From Actinotalea endophytica (lineage in GTDB: Bacteria; Actinomycetota; Actinomycetes; Actinomycetales; Cellulomonadaceae): a stretch of DNA of 64,000 nucleotides. The stretch spans positions 407,480 to 471,479 of the forward strand of contig NZ_JAOVZU010000002.1 of assembly GCF_025717005.1 (NCBI RefSeq), given 5' to 3'. The notes beneath the pieces are model-generated. The model saw only the letters and a list, made by a program, of their open reading frames with translations. It ran no database searches and was not told where the DNA came from. The stretch's first letter is position 1. Every line of letters begins with the position of its first letter. Positions 27,052-35,604 of this stretch are shown here, one piece after another. The position numbers and the translations under genes were made by a program.

Positions 27052-27087
27052 GGGTCCCGCCGGACGCAACGGCATCCGACGGGACCC
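27052..27087 (-). terminator. Relict ssrA-type terminator at internal junction B
   Basis: GGGTCCCG-c-CGG (27052-27063) pairs with CCG-a-CGGGACCC (27076-27087). It shares loop sequence with the hairpin at 23328-23363 but the stem bases have changed together, a sign of conserved structure. Confidence 0.65.
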
Positions 27088-27091
27088 AACA

Positions 27092-27113
27092 GGTGGAGGT
27101 GGCGGGAATCGAA
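27092..27113 (-). repeat. Attachment-site copy B (ssrA 3' end)
   Basis: The same 22-bp ssrA 3'-end core as at 23368 and 39611; with copy C the identity extends to 24 bp (a further CC). It marks the junction of two tandem integrated elements. In the 412-bp gap around it (26957-27368) I see no gene. Confidence 0.85.
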
Positions 27114-27368
27114 CCAGTTGGGAGCCTTGTGGAGCCGTTAGTGGAGGCGCGTGACCTGGGGTGATGCGAGGGGGTGTTGACGGGGATCGTGGCCCGATCG
27201 GCAGGGTTCGTTGACGGCGTCAACGGGCGCGAGTGATCTTGGAATAGTGACTCGCTCCCGCCACCGGCTGGGGCCCTGTCGCACCGTGCCTTGCAGGTCC
27301 AGTCCTGGGAGGACTCGCGCACTGGTGTCTGGCGCCGAGTCCGTGAAGGGCCATGGTCGGCCTACCGC

Positions 27369-30239
27369 CTAGTCTTCCGTCTCCTCGACGCGCAGTTCGC
27401 CCCGGAGGACCGCTTGGACTTCCGCCTCGAGCGCGAGGTATCCCTTTGCTCCCAACTCGTTCATGTACATCTCGGCTGCGTTTCTCAGGCCAGGGTCTCC
27501 ACCAGACAGGGCGTTCGCAATGATGACGGGGACCGCGTTATCCACCAACTCGAGCGAGACGGCTCCGCTCTCTTCTGGGACGGCAAGCAGGAGTCTGAGG
27601 GCCGCGAGCGCGTCCGAAGGCGCGACCGAAGACGCTCGAGCGAGCTCTCGGCCAATCATGTATCTCTGGGTCCCGATTTCAGGCTCGAGCTCGAGCGCCT
27701 CCCTCAGTCTCGGCAGCCACCATTCAACCGCAAAAGTTCTGCCCTTGGCGAGCCAATAGAAACCCCTGAGTTCGGCTTTGTCATCTGGATGCTCCCGAAC
27801 ATGCCGAACGCGGTCGTCCCAGAGATTGGCGAATCGATCGCGTATCGAGTCATCGACCCTGTTGGCGCGGAACAGTGACCAAGCGACTCTGTCGAGGGCG
27901 CCACCCCGAACTGCCGCACTAGCATTCGCGAAGAAACTGTCGACCACGGCGTCTTCAAAGGTCGCGTCTCCGAATATCAGAGCGTTGATTGCCCACTCGC
28001 CAATTCGCTGCGCGGGAGCCGCCTCCGTCCGCCATCCGCTGACTAGTCGATCCCCAAGGCTGATTGCCGCGACGAGTGCACCGCTAAGGAGTTCGTACAA
28101 CTCGCGGCGATAGTAGTGTGTCGCAATTGCAGTGGTAAGTGCGATTTGCTGATTTTCCGACAACCCGGCCTCGCCGCCGAAGAGGTCGCTTGATCGTCCC
28201 CTTACCCAGTCTGGATGGCTGCCAAGGAGCCGACCTAGGCTCTCTCCAACGACCGCACTTCCCGCGCCGTGACGATCGGGCCGGCGAAGTTCTCGCTCAA
28301 TTGCGTCAAGCGCCCTCGCGGTCCAAGGCCGAATTCCCGCCCGTGTGGCGAGATGAATCAAGGCCCGAAGTCGCTTCGGCCACTGCCAGTTGAGAGAAAC
28401 TGTGAGGGGATCCCAGCTCCCCTCCCCGGACTCGTATTGATCATATTCGACCCAGGCCTGCTCGTCAGCGGCGTCTTCGATGATCAAATCTGCAAACGCG
28501 ATAAGGGCAGCTTCTGGAATCTCGGCGGCACCGACATCTTTAACAAGGTCCTCCAGGAGGCCAACTGCAGCGGTCTTCGCGCCGCGAAAGTCGCGGTCAT
28601 CGTCCATATCTCCGCCCTCCGCAGGGAAGGGCGACTCATTGCTGTGATGTAGGACGTCCCGGACGAGGTCGGCGACCGGCGACCACTCAAGCGCAACGCC
28701 GGCCTTGAGGGCAGCCTGCCAACCTCGGAGGATCGCACGCAGGTAGGTCGGCCGGAGCCGCTGCACGAGGTCGCTCACGCCAGACAGTGCCAGCGGGTTG
28801 GTCGTCAGTAGAGCTGCCAGTTCGCGTCCCTGACCTTCATGGGAAGGTTCGGGGCCCCAGCCACGCCCGGTGTCGTGCCAGCTCGCGAGGTGCTCGACGA
28901 GTTCCGTTGGGCTCATCGCGGCCATCTGATCCTGAGTGCTGTGTGGATTGGGACCCGACCAAGTCGTGATCACCCCGAGCGGTGTTGGGGGCTCGCCGAC
29001 TACTCCGAAGGTGGCATCCAGTTCGGCGAGTTCGGTCTGAAGCCGGGGCGGCAGGGCCTCAGCGCCGATCGCTGACAGCCATGTGTGCTTGCTTCGATCG
29101 GCGCCTTCCTTGGCCTCTGCCATGATCTCCTCAGCCGTTGCGTCTTCGTCGACCTGCCGCGCGGCCATCCACCTGAGGTCCTCGGCGTGGGCGTGGTCGA
29201 TGACGTCACTGATGACAGCGAGCGCGTCTGTGTTGATGCGTGCTACCTGTTGCGCGAGTTCGGCGTACTCGATTAGCAGATGCTCGTCGGCCGACGACGG
29301 GTCGCCCAGGAGACGCTGGGCAACGTCGACGAGCCCGTGAGAGTCGGAGCCAGCGGCAACCTGCTGGCGGATTGCTTCCGCGACTGTGAACATCGCGATC
29401 TTCCGAAGTAGTTGTGTGCCTGAACCGAGGAGTGTTCGTGAGGTGCGCTCGGGATCGGCCACCATCGCCGTCACCCCAACGTCTCGCAGAGCATCTACGA
29501 GGGCATGCTCGGGGCTTGGATAGGTGTCGCCACGTGACTTGACCGATGGCCGAATCATGCCGCTGAAGTCATGACCGCTGTCGGCGTAGCCAGCGAGTTG
29601 AATGTACTTTGCGAGCCACCCAGTGAGCGCCTTCACGGCATCGTCGCCGAGCGCAGGGAGCAGCCGAGGCAACTCCGTCTGATACCAGTACTCGTCAAGC
29701 GCGAGCTCAGGCTTGCGCAGGTACGGATCGTCAGTGGTCGGGGGCATCGGTGTGAAGAGGTAGTTGGCCAACCATCGACCGGTCCTGGCTTCTCCGCCCT
29801 CAAGCAGCGTGATCGCGAAATCGACGAGCCGCCTCGGATCCGTGCGCCAACCAAAGCCCGTCTTCATCCACTGCTTGAGGACCGGCTTCAGGCGGGCGCC
29901 TGCGGATGGTGGGATTCTGGTTCCGATCTCGAATAGGGCTCGCTTCACCCAGGCGTTGTTTGTGTCGCCGAGCGTGAGTAGGACGTCGACGACGTCGTCA
30001 GGGGCCTCGGGCGCGACCCGGACAAGGTATGATATTTCGGGCCAGTACACGTCACGAATGTAGCCGTCGTCGGTGATCAGCGGTTCCGGCGGATTGGCGA
30101 AGGCTCCAAGTCCGAGCAGAGGTCGCACCCACTTGGGATTCTCAAGACCCTCATAGAACACCCTCCGCAATTGAAGAGTCGGGATCTGGACTAGCGCCGC
30201 CCGTACTTGATCGGTGCTCGGAGTCCTATAGCTAGCCAC
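27369..30239 (-). CDS. Large helical-solenoid protein of unknown function (956 aa)
   Basis: I do not recognise a named family. The whole length is predicted alpha-helical in HEAT-like units (for example LRRVFYEGLENPKWVRPLLGLGAF, then NPPEP, then YWPEISYLVRVAPEAPDDVVDVLLTLGDTNNAWVKRALFEIG), with no P-loop, nuclease or TM motif that I can find. GTG 30239 is the start because GGAGGAAG lies 4 bp upstream; the ATG at 30260 precedes that site. It overlaps the stop of the upstream 224-aa gene by 8 bp, so the two are a coupled pair. A/T is visibly higher than in the chromosomal flanks, consistent with transfer. I infer a sensor or scaffold role in a defence-type system; this is not shown. Confidence 0.85.
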   Translation of the reverse strand: MASYRTPSTDQVRAALVQIPTLQLRRVFYEGLENPKWVRPLLGLGAFANPPEPLITDDGYIRDVYWPEISYLVRVAPEAPDDVVDVLLTLGDTNNAWVKRALFEIGTRIPPSAGARLKPVLKQWMKTGFGWRTDPRRLVDFAITLLEGGEARTGRWLANYLFTPMPPTTDDPYLRKPELALDEYWYQTELPRLLPALGDDAVKALTGWLAKYIQLAGYADSGHDFSGMIRPSVKSRGDTYPSPEHALVDALRDVGVTAMVADPERTSRTLLGSGTQLLRKIAMFTVAEAIRQQVAAGSDSHGLVDVAQRLLGDPSSADEHLLIEYAELAQQVARINTDALAVISDVIDHAHAEDLRWMAARQVDEDATAEEIMAEAKEGADRSKHTWLSAIGAEALPPRLQTELAELDATFGVVGEPPTPLGVITTWSGPNPHSTQDQMAAMSPTELVEHLASWHDTGRGWGPEPSHEGQGRELAALLTTNPLALSGVSDLVQRLRPTYLRAILRGWQAALKAGVALEWSPVADLVRDVLHHSNESPFPAEGGDMDDDRDFRGAKTAAVGLLEDLVKDVGAAEIPEAALIAFADLIIEDAADEQAWVEYDQYESGEGSWDPLTVSLNWQWPKRLRALIHLATRAGIRPWTARALDAIERELRRPDRHGAGSAVVGESLGRLLGSHPDWVRGRSSDLFGGEAGLSENQQIALTTAIATHYYRRELYELLSGALVAAISLGDRLVSGWRTEAAPAQRIGEWAINALIFGDATFEDAVVDSFFANASAAVRGGALDRVAWSLFRANRVDDSIRDRFANLWDDRVRHVREHPDDKAELRGFYWLAKGRTFAVEWWLPRLREALELEPEIGTQRYMIGRELARASSVAPSDALAALRLLLAVPEESGAVSLELVDNAVPVIIANALSGGDPGLRNAAEMYMNELGAKGYLALEAEVQAVLRGELRVEETED

Positions 30240-30906
30240 GGTCTTCCTCCACCGGTGCATTGATTTCCGCTAGCAAATCGTCAATCGTGTGACGGCGCTC
30301 GAAGAATACGGTAATAACGGCGTCGAACAGCTCGTCGAATATAGCCACATGCCCGCCGATGACGACATCGTCTGGTAGGTCCGATGGTTCGGCCGCATGG
30401 TCCTGGAGATGTGCCCAGCGGACGAAGAAGTCGCGCGCCTCGATCCAACGGGTCACGGCCACATGATCGCTGTTGCTGTCGTCAGTGAGCAGCGACGCGA
30501 CGTCGTCTCGGCTTCGGCGCTTCTCCTGCGCCGCCGTACGGATGAGAGTATGAAACACTGCCGCGACTTCGCGAGGTACGGGAATAAACTCGCCGTCAGC
30601 GCTCAAGTCCAGATCAGGGAACCGGGAGAGTAGATCGGGCAGCGACTGGACCTGGCGCCCGCTCGACGGCTTGATCCGCGGTCCGGCGGTCGAACCCATC
30701 ACTCCAAGGACCCGGTTCATGACTTCCCGCATTGAGTGGCAGATATGGGAGATTCGAGTTCGCTCGTCGCCACCTTCGGCGGGTTGGGACAATAGTCGGA
30801 GTGCCGATCGGTACATGCTGGCGAGATCGGAATGCCTCGCTGCGAGCGCTTGGTAGATTCGGAGTTGCCGTTCATCCATGAACGGATCCTCAGGCGTTGT
30901 GGCCAT
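30232..30906 (-). CDS. Helical partner protein of the solenoid gene (224 aa)
   Basis: Unknown family. It is helical throughout: RQLRIYQALAARHSDLASMYRSALRLLSQ, RISHICHSMREVMNRVLGVMG, VAAVFHTLIRTAAQEKRRSRDDVASLL and RWIEARDFFVRWAHLQDHA. The HSMREVMNRV and RWIEARDFFVRWAHL segments look like amphipathic interaction helices. No catalytic motif or membrane span. It precedes and overlaps the 956-aa gene, an invariant-looking two-gene unit. ATG 30906 is used; an internal ATG (30879, MDERQLRIYQ) is equally possible. Confidence 0.8.
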   Translation of the reverse strand: MATTPEDPFMDERQLRIYQALAARHSDLASMYRSALRLLSQPAEGGDERTRISHICHSMREVMNRVLGVMGSTAGPRIKPSSGRQVQSLPDLLSRFPDLDLSADGEFIPVPREVAAVFHTLIRTAAQEKRRSRDDVASLLTDDSNSDHVAVTRWIEARDFFVRWAHLQDHAAEPSDLPDDVVIGGHVAIFDELFDAVITVFFERRHTIDDLLAEINAPVEEDRG

Positions 30907-31221
30907 GCCACCCCGATCGCTGCCGCGGGCCGTGGCGCGGGTCCTGAGAGGCGACAGGGTGTTGCCGGCCGTTTGGCCCCACCGCTACCACGCAACGAAG
31001 GCTAGCGCGCGCGGGTTGGGTATCGCGGCATCGTGAGCCTCAGTGTCGAGCAGCGGCGGGGCGCGGTGCCCCGCAACGTCTGGCTCGGCTGAGCGCTGCC
31101 GAGAGCGCGCCCGGCTCGGGACGGGCTCCGCGTGCTGCAGCCGGTCAAGTGCGGGTGGTCAACTTCGTGAGCCAGCGGCTTCCCACCTTCGACTTGGTGC
31201 CAGAGGTGTCTGCCACTTCTT
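30907..31221. other. Intergenic region
   Basis: No gene seen on either strand. It probably holds the promoter of the minus-strand solenoid operon in its left half. Confidence 0.4.
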
Positions 31222-31239
31222 TGACAACCGCCGTTGTCG
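31222..31239 (-). terminator. Hairpin after 234-aa gene
   Basis: GACAAC (31223-31228) and GTTGTC (31233-31238) with flanking CC/GG, directly beyond the stop codon and followed on the minus strand by AAAGAAG. Confidence 0.5.
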
Positions 31240-31240
31240 G

Positions 31241-31945
31241 TCAGGCGAGCGGGAGGAGCATCCACTCGAGCCATGCACTGAAGCGCTGCGGGTCGGAGAT
31301 CAGCGCGCTCGAGACCAGGGCGTAGTCGTTCTCCTGGACCAGGATCTCGGGGCCCGCCGTACCGAGGACGTCGATGTCGACGTTGAACGGGTCGACGTCG
31401 CGGCCGAGGTTCCGCTCGATGCGCGTCACCGTCTCGTTCACGATGCCGGGGCCGGGGCTGGGGTGGATGAGGTCGACTAGCTCGCCCTTGAGGCCGGGGA
31501 CGGAGAGTTGCCCCGCGGACCGCGGCCGGTCGGGCCCGCGATTCCACCAGCGGTGGAAGGGATGGAACGCCACCCGCGCGGCGCGCTGCAGCTCGGGGCG
31601 CTCGGCCAACGACGGGAAGTCGGGGGCGTCGACGATCGCATGGCGTTGCAGGGTGGCGCGTGCGTAGTCATCTGGCGGGGATCCCGGCAGCGGCTGGCGG
31701 CTTCGGGCAGCGCGATCGGCAGCAAGGACCTCCTGCCACCACGATGCCCAGTCGGCGAGGTCCGGAGTCGGCGCGCCGGGTTCGGTGCTCAGGTCGGGCA
31801 CCCGCGGTAGGCGCCCCGGCATTGCGGGGGTCGGCGCGTCGGTGTGCTCGGCGAGGCGGTAGGCGTCGCGGACGAACACGGCAAGGTGCAGGTGCTGCGG
31901 CAGGTCGAGCGAGGCACGCCACGACGGTCGGCCGGCGAACCTCAC
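31241..31945 (-). CDS. Hypothetical protein, 234 aa
   Basis: Unrecognised soluble protein rich in Pro, Arg and Trp. Well-formed coding sequence runs from about 31945 (FAGRPSWRASLDLPQHLHLAVFVRDAYRLAEH) to a C-terminal segment VNETVTRIERNLGRDVDPFNVDIDVLGTAGPEILVQENDYALVSSALI. I chose GTG 31945; the frame stays open to 32476, but that part is Ser/Arg-rich and antisense to a better plus-strand gene. No signal peptide. A hairpin follows the stop. Role unknown; it lies in the island. Confidence 0.6.
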   Translation of the reverse strand: MRFAGRPSWRASLDLPQHLHLAVFVRDAYRLAEHTDAPTPAMPGRLPRVPDLSTEPGAPTPDLADWASWWQEVLAADRAARSRQPLPGSPPDDYARATLQRHAIVDAPDFPSLAERPELQRAARVAFHPFHRWWNRGPDRPRSAGQLSVPGLKGELVDLIHPSPGPGIVNETVTRIERNLGRDVDPFNVDIDVLGTAGPEILVQENDYALVSSALISDPQRFSAWLEWMLLPLA

Positions 31946-32057
31946 CGGACCAGGCTGGACCTGCCGGGCACCCGGTGCAAGAAGCGTCGTCTGTGGCGGC
32001 AACCGGCGTTGTCGGTGTCCGGGGAGATCATGACGTCCTGGCATCGGGAGGGTCGCG

Positions 32058-32471
32058 ATGGGCAAGGGACGCCGGCTGCGGGCAGAGCGGGTTGTCGAGC
32101 GGTCTGTGGCCGCCAGGCGCGCGGCGGAGTCGGTCGCGTGGTCGGACATCGAGGTGGCGCTTCCGCCCGGCTCGGGGCTGTTTCCGGCGCCGAGAGCCTT
32201 GCCTCGCGCCGAGGCAGGCACCCGGCGTGCCCCGAGGGCGCCGTCGGCGACTGCGGCGCGCACGAGGCGTGGGTCTCGTGGTCGCGCTTGCGCGGAGCTG
32301 ACCCGGCTCGCGGGCGAGCGTGACGAGCTACGCGGCCGACTGGCCGAGGCTGAGGCGGCGATCGTGGCCGAGGTGCGTCGTGAGCGGCGCGCGGGTGCGA
32401 GCTGGGGCGACGTCGGCCGGGCGCTGGGCATGACCCGGCAGGGCGCACGGCAGCGGTTCGGGCCGGAGTAG
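32058..32471 (+). CDS. Small coiled-coil/HTH protein
   Basis: 137 aa. A basic, low-complexity first half is followed by a coiled coil (ELTRLAGERDELRGRLAEAEAAIVAEVRRERRAGA) and a helix-turn-helix reading SWGDVGRALGMTRQGARQRF. This C-terminal pattern is common in small actinobacterial DNA-binding proteins carried on mobile elements. ATG 32058 follows GGGAGG (32047-32052). Target unknown. Confidence 0.7.
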   Translation: MGKGRRLRAERVVERSVAARRAAESVAWSDIEVALPPGSGLFPAPRALPRAEAGTRRAPRAPSATAARTRRGSRGRACAELTRLAGERDELRGRLAEAEAAIVAEVRRERRAGASWGDVGRALGMTRQGARQRFGPE

Positions 32472-32673
32472 TCCACAGGGCTCGTCGAAGCCGTTCGTTC
32501 ACAGGCGCAGGGCCGCCAGCGCCCGGGGTTGGTCGCCGTCGCGCGCCCTTACCTCGTGAGAGGGACGCGTCGTGCCGGAGCCGCAACCGATCGCTGGCGG
32601 TCGCGGCGCTGGGCCCATCTCGGTCGTCCTCTCGCACACGTACATGCATGGGGCGCAACGAAGGGAGCCGGTG

Positions 32674-33075
32674 ATGAGCGCGGAGGCGACGGGTCGCGGG
32701 ACGCTAACGATGACGCCGAAGGAGGTCGCCGAGCGGCTGGGGATCTCCGAGTGGTGGGTGCGCGAGCAGATCCGACGCGGGCGGGTGCCGCACCTGCGGT
32801 TCGGGCGCCATCGGATCGCGCTGCTGCCCGAGCACGTGGACGCGATCATCGAGCTGGTGACCGTCGAGCCCGCGGGGTGGCAGGGGGACGGCCAGGCAGG
32901 TGGGGGAGCGTCGGGCTCCGCGCGGGGTGCGTCAGGCCCGAGCGAGTCTGCGTCAGGCAAGGCGGGTGCTGCGTCAGGCTCCCCGTCAGGCGACCTGACG
33001 TCGCTGCGCCCGACCGGGCGGTCCGCCCGCGCGCACCGCCGACGGCCACACGTCCAGGGCGACTGCCCCTCATAG
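32674..33075 (+). CDS. Excisionase-like helix-turn-helix protein
   Basis: 133 aa with a MerR/excisionase-type domain near the N-terminus: TMTPKEVAERLGISEWWVREQIRRGRVPHLRFGRHRIALLPEHVDAIIE. The rest is a Gly/Ala/Ser-rich tail encoded partly by repeated GCGTCAGGC units that also form a palindrome (32972-33000). I chose ATG 32674, preceded by GGGAG, over an ATG 34 codons upstream. As the only excisionase-like gene in an integrase-bearing island, it could direct excision, but it may equally be a regulator. Confidence 0.75.
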   Translation: MSAEATGRGTLTMTPKEVAERLGISEWWVREQIRRGRVPHLRFGRHRIALLPEHVDAIIELVTVEPAGWQGDGQAGGGASGSARGASGPSESASGKAGAASGSPSGDLTSLRPTGRSARAHRRRPHVQGDCPS

Positions 33076-33216
33076 CGCTTGAGGTGCGTGGGCGGCGCAC
33101 TGCCGCCAACCGAGAGCGCGGCCAGCTGAGAAGCCTCCGGCTCCGCGAGTCTTGGGGGCATTCCTCCTAGCGCTGCCGGGCGTCGAGCTGATCGACAGAA
33201 GCGCCGTTCGCAGACG

Positions 33217-33261
33217 TGCCAGTGTCGGCTCTGGCAGCATGGTCGACTGGCACCTCTGGCA
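33217..33261. promoter_or_regulatory. CTGGCA repeat cluster before nuclease-like gene
   Basis: TGCCAG (33217-33222) and CTGGCA (33231-33236) form a dyad; two more CTGGCA units follow at 33247 and 33256. The cluster ends at the ribosome site GGGGG of the next gene, as a repressor operator would. The binding protein is unknown. Confidence 0.45.
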
Positions 33262-33273
33262 AGGGGGTCATCG

Positions 33274-34758
33274 ATGGTGCGGGCGGAACAACTGTCGGGC
33301 TACCTCCTCGAGGAGGTCGTCGCACATCTCCTGCAGGGCAGCGGCTATCGCCTGCTTGCTGAGCGCGACGACCCCGTGGCCCTCGTCCAAAAGGGCAACG
33401 GGCTGCGCGTCAGGGGGCGCGGGGCGGAACACCAGGCTGATGCGCTTGGCCAGCTCAACATCACGATCCCGTTCTCCCTGCCCATTCGGCTGTTCGTTGA
33501 GGCGAAGAACCTCGGCCAGAAGGTCGGACTTGATGTTGTCCGGAACGCTCATGGGGTCGTTCACGACGTCAACGAGTTCATGCCCCCTCGGGCGGCGGGC
33601 CACGGCGCCCGTGGCCTTCGCCGGGTTCAGTACAGGTACTCGGTCTTCTCAACCAGCGGCTTCAGCGCCGACGCACAGGACTTCGCGCTTGCGCATCAGA
33701 TCTCGCTCGTCGACCTCTCGGGCTCCGAGTGGGGTGACCTCGCTCGGTTGTTGAGGGCTGCTGCCGATGACGCCCTTCGCCAGTTCGGGCCGGACGTTGG
33801 GCCTTCAGCTCGGTCGGCGCTTCGCGGTGCCATTCGGTCGAGCGAGCCAGCCGAGTTGGATGACTTCTTCAGCGAGCAAGTCGACGCACCCCCGCTCGTT
33901 GCCGTCTGGGCGCGGGATCTGGCGAGACGCATCCTCCGCTCGAAATCGGGCTCTGAGGACATCTTCCTTGGCTTCGTGGACGCTCCGTTCCTGCTAGCAC
34001 TGCGTGCCGATGACACGGATGCGTTCGTGCGACACGTTCACAGGCACCCAGGGAGCGTCAGGGTGCACATCAGTTACGAACGGAGCCCGCTCGGCGGTGA
34101 CTGGGTGATCGAGGACGTGAAAAGACCAGACTCATTCCGGTTGACGTTCCCACTCCCCGGAGTGCTTGAACGTGTACTCCTCGCGACCCCACCCGACGAG
34201 CTTCGCCGCGAGGCTTCATTCGCGAAGAAGGCGCTGCTCTCGACGATCGTGGTCTACGTCGACGGCAGGCCCGTCCGCCTCATGTACGAACGCGTGGATG
34301 CGCGCACCGGCGAGCCGTGGGCGGACTCATTCGAGCCGGTCGCCGAAGACGCGCACGACCTCACGCCTCTCCGAGTCGCCGCCTCGCGCCCCTCGACCCG
34401 GCCGAAGCCGATGTTCGAAGACGAAGGCGGGGATCCTGGCGGACGGTGGGAGCCCGACCAGATACGCGAGTTCCTCGACCTTCTGCACGTTGCCGCGCCA
34501 CTGCAGGAGCGCCTGATCAGGTCAGCTGCGAGCCGCGGTGGATACATCTCGCGAGGGGTGGTCTACGAAATTGCGCACTTCGAGCCAGACCGCACTCTGA
34601 GAGGTCTGACCCGCCCCACCAATCGCCTCCGCCGGATGATGATCGACGGTGGACGCCTCCATCCAGACGCCAGCTTCCCGCTCAAGACTCGGTACGACCG
34701 TGGCGTTCGCGCGTCTGGCTTCGAAGTGCCTCCCGAGTTCGTCGAGTTTCTCGAGTAG
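33274..34758 (+). CDS. PD-(D/E)XK restriction-endonuclease-like protein (494 aa)
   Basis: The N-terminal domain resembles Mrr-type restriction endonuclease folds: LLEEVVAHLLQGSGYRLL, GRGAEHQADALGQLNITIPFSLPIRLFVEAKN (acidic residue, then E-x-K) and VVHDVNEF. The remaining 350 residues are unfamiliar, with a mixed alpha-beta middle and a C-terminal winged-helix-like part (LQERLIRSAASRGGYISRGVVYEIAHFEPDRTLRGLTRPTNRLRRMMIDGG). ATG 33274 follows AAGGGGG. No methyltransferase gene is nearby, so it may be a modification-dependent or non-classical nuclease effector. Activity is inferred from motifs only. Confidence 0.72.
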   Translation: MVRAEQLSGYLLEEVVAHLLQGSGYRLLAERDDPVALVQKGNGLRVRGRGAEHQADALGQLNITIPFSLPIRLFVEAKNLGQKVGLDVVRNAHGVVHDVNEFMPPRAAGHGARGLRRVQYRYSVFSTSGFSADAQDFALAHQISLVDLSGSEWGDLARLLRAAADDALRQFGPDVGPSARSALRGAIRSSEPAELDDFFSEQVDAPPLVAVWARDLARRILRSKSGSEDIFLGFVDAPFLLALRADDTDAFVRHVHRHPGSVRVHISYERSPLGGDWVIEDVKRPDSFRLTFPLPGVLERVLLATPPDELRREASFAKKALLSTIVVYVDGRPVRLMYERVDARTGEPWADSFEPVAEDAHDLTPLRVAASRPSTRPKPMFEDEGGDPGGRWEPDQIREFLDLLHVAAPLQERLIRSAASRGGYISRGVVYEIAHFEPDRTLRGLTRPTNRLRRMMIDGGRLHPDASFPLKTRYDRGVRASGFEVPPEFVEFLE

Positions 34759-34831
34759 CCGTTGCACCGGGTTCGCCGCGCGCTTTCCAGCGCTTCCACT
34801 TGTCGCGTGCTGCCGGGTCCGGGGTTCCGGG

Positions 34832-35254
34832 CTAGAGGCGATTGAGCGGGGGCAGCCACTCCGCCCGAAGCCTTGCCTCGAGTTCGTGGGCGCCATCTGC
34901 GGTGTCGCACGTGACCCAACCGAGATCGCAGGAACGGAGCCAGCGGTTGACGGCCTCGACCTGGTCGGGCGTGACATGGCTCGGCCGGCTGCGAGCGTGC
35001 GCCCGCGAGATTCCCAACTCCTTGACAGCGACGCTTGCTCGGAGCGTGCTCCTGCTGAGATCGACTCCGGTCGCAAGGTGCGCTCGAAGCCTGCCCCGGA
35101 GACCTCCCGCACCGCGGGCTTCGCCGACGTAGACGGGTTCGCCTTCGCGGAACCAGACGTAGACGCCTGGGGCGTTGGGGATGTCCCGCGCTGACAAGCC
35201 TTCCACCGGACGGCGTGTGATTGCCCTGACCTCGTCCCAGCGCAGACTCGACAT
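34832..35254 (-). CDS. GIY-YIG-domain protein
   Basis: 140 aa. PNAPGVYVWFREGEPVYVGEARGAGGLRGRLRAHL contains the variant GVY ... VYVG pair and the conserved Arg; HELEARLRAEWLPPLN supplies the expected Glu and Asn, so a nuclease active site seems complete. Solo GIY-YIG proteins occur in homing, repair and restriction contexts. The ATG at 35254 is used; a GTG two codons earlier is possible. It converges on the PD-(D/E)XK gene, 73 bp away. Confidence 0.75.
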   Translation of the reverse strand: MSSLRWDEVRAITRRPVEGLSARDIPNAPGVYVWFREGEPVYVGEARGAGGLRGRLRAHLATGVDLSRSTLRASVAVKELGISRAHARSRPSHVTPDQVEAVNRWLRSCDLGWVTCDTADGAHELEARLRAEWLPPLNRL

Positions 35255-35372
35255 GGCCACGAGCGTGCCACCGATGCCTGACAGGCAGTGTCAGTGTGAC
35301 GGATCGGTCGCCTTCGACGCCGCCCGAAGCTGATGCGCACTGCTTGTCGGCGCCGCGTGCGACGATCCGGCA

Positions 35373-35588
35373 ATGCACGTCACTGACTGGATCGATGTTG
35401 GTGCCGAGTTGCTGCCCCGGTCCGTGAAGCGAGCAATCGGCCTTGCGCTTGCCCTCCTACTTGCCACGGGCGTGGGAACGCCGCTCGTGCGCTGGTATGT
35501 CGAGACGAAGTCGGCGGAGCTTGCCGAGGACCTGACGCCCGTGCTGACTCGTGTTGTCGACCCGTCGGCCCCGGAGATCCAGCCGTAG
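35373..35588 (+). CDS. Small single-span membrane protein
   Basis: 71 aa: a short N-terminus, one hydrophobic segment (AIGLALALLLATGVGTPLV, residues about 21-39) and a charged tail TKSAELAEDLTPVLTRVV. No recognisable family and only a weak ribosome site. It lies in the island, just before the integrase fragment. Confidence 0.5.
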   Translation: MHVTDWIDVGAELLPRSVKRAIGLALALLLATGVGTPLVRWYVETKSAELAEDLTPVLTRVVDPSAPEIQP

Positions 35589-35604
35589 CACCACGGCTTG
35601 GGCG

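Noticed and set aside
23368-27113. tRNA genes at the two att copies
   Set aside because: Only the 3' T-arm and acceptor fragment of tmRNA is present; no 5' half or anticodon arm can be formed.
31946-32476. 5' extension of the 234-aa gene to 411 aa
   Set aside because: The added part is Ser/Arg-rich, lacks a ribosome site and is antisense to the HTH gene at 32058.
31198-33261. Inverted copies of the 11-mer TGCCAGAGGTG at 31198 and 33251 as element ends
   Set aside because: Too short, with no target duplication and no transposase between them; probably chance or a shared operator half-site.
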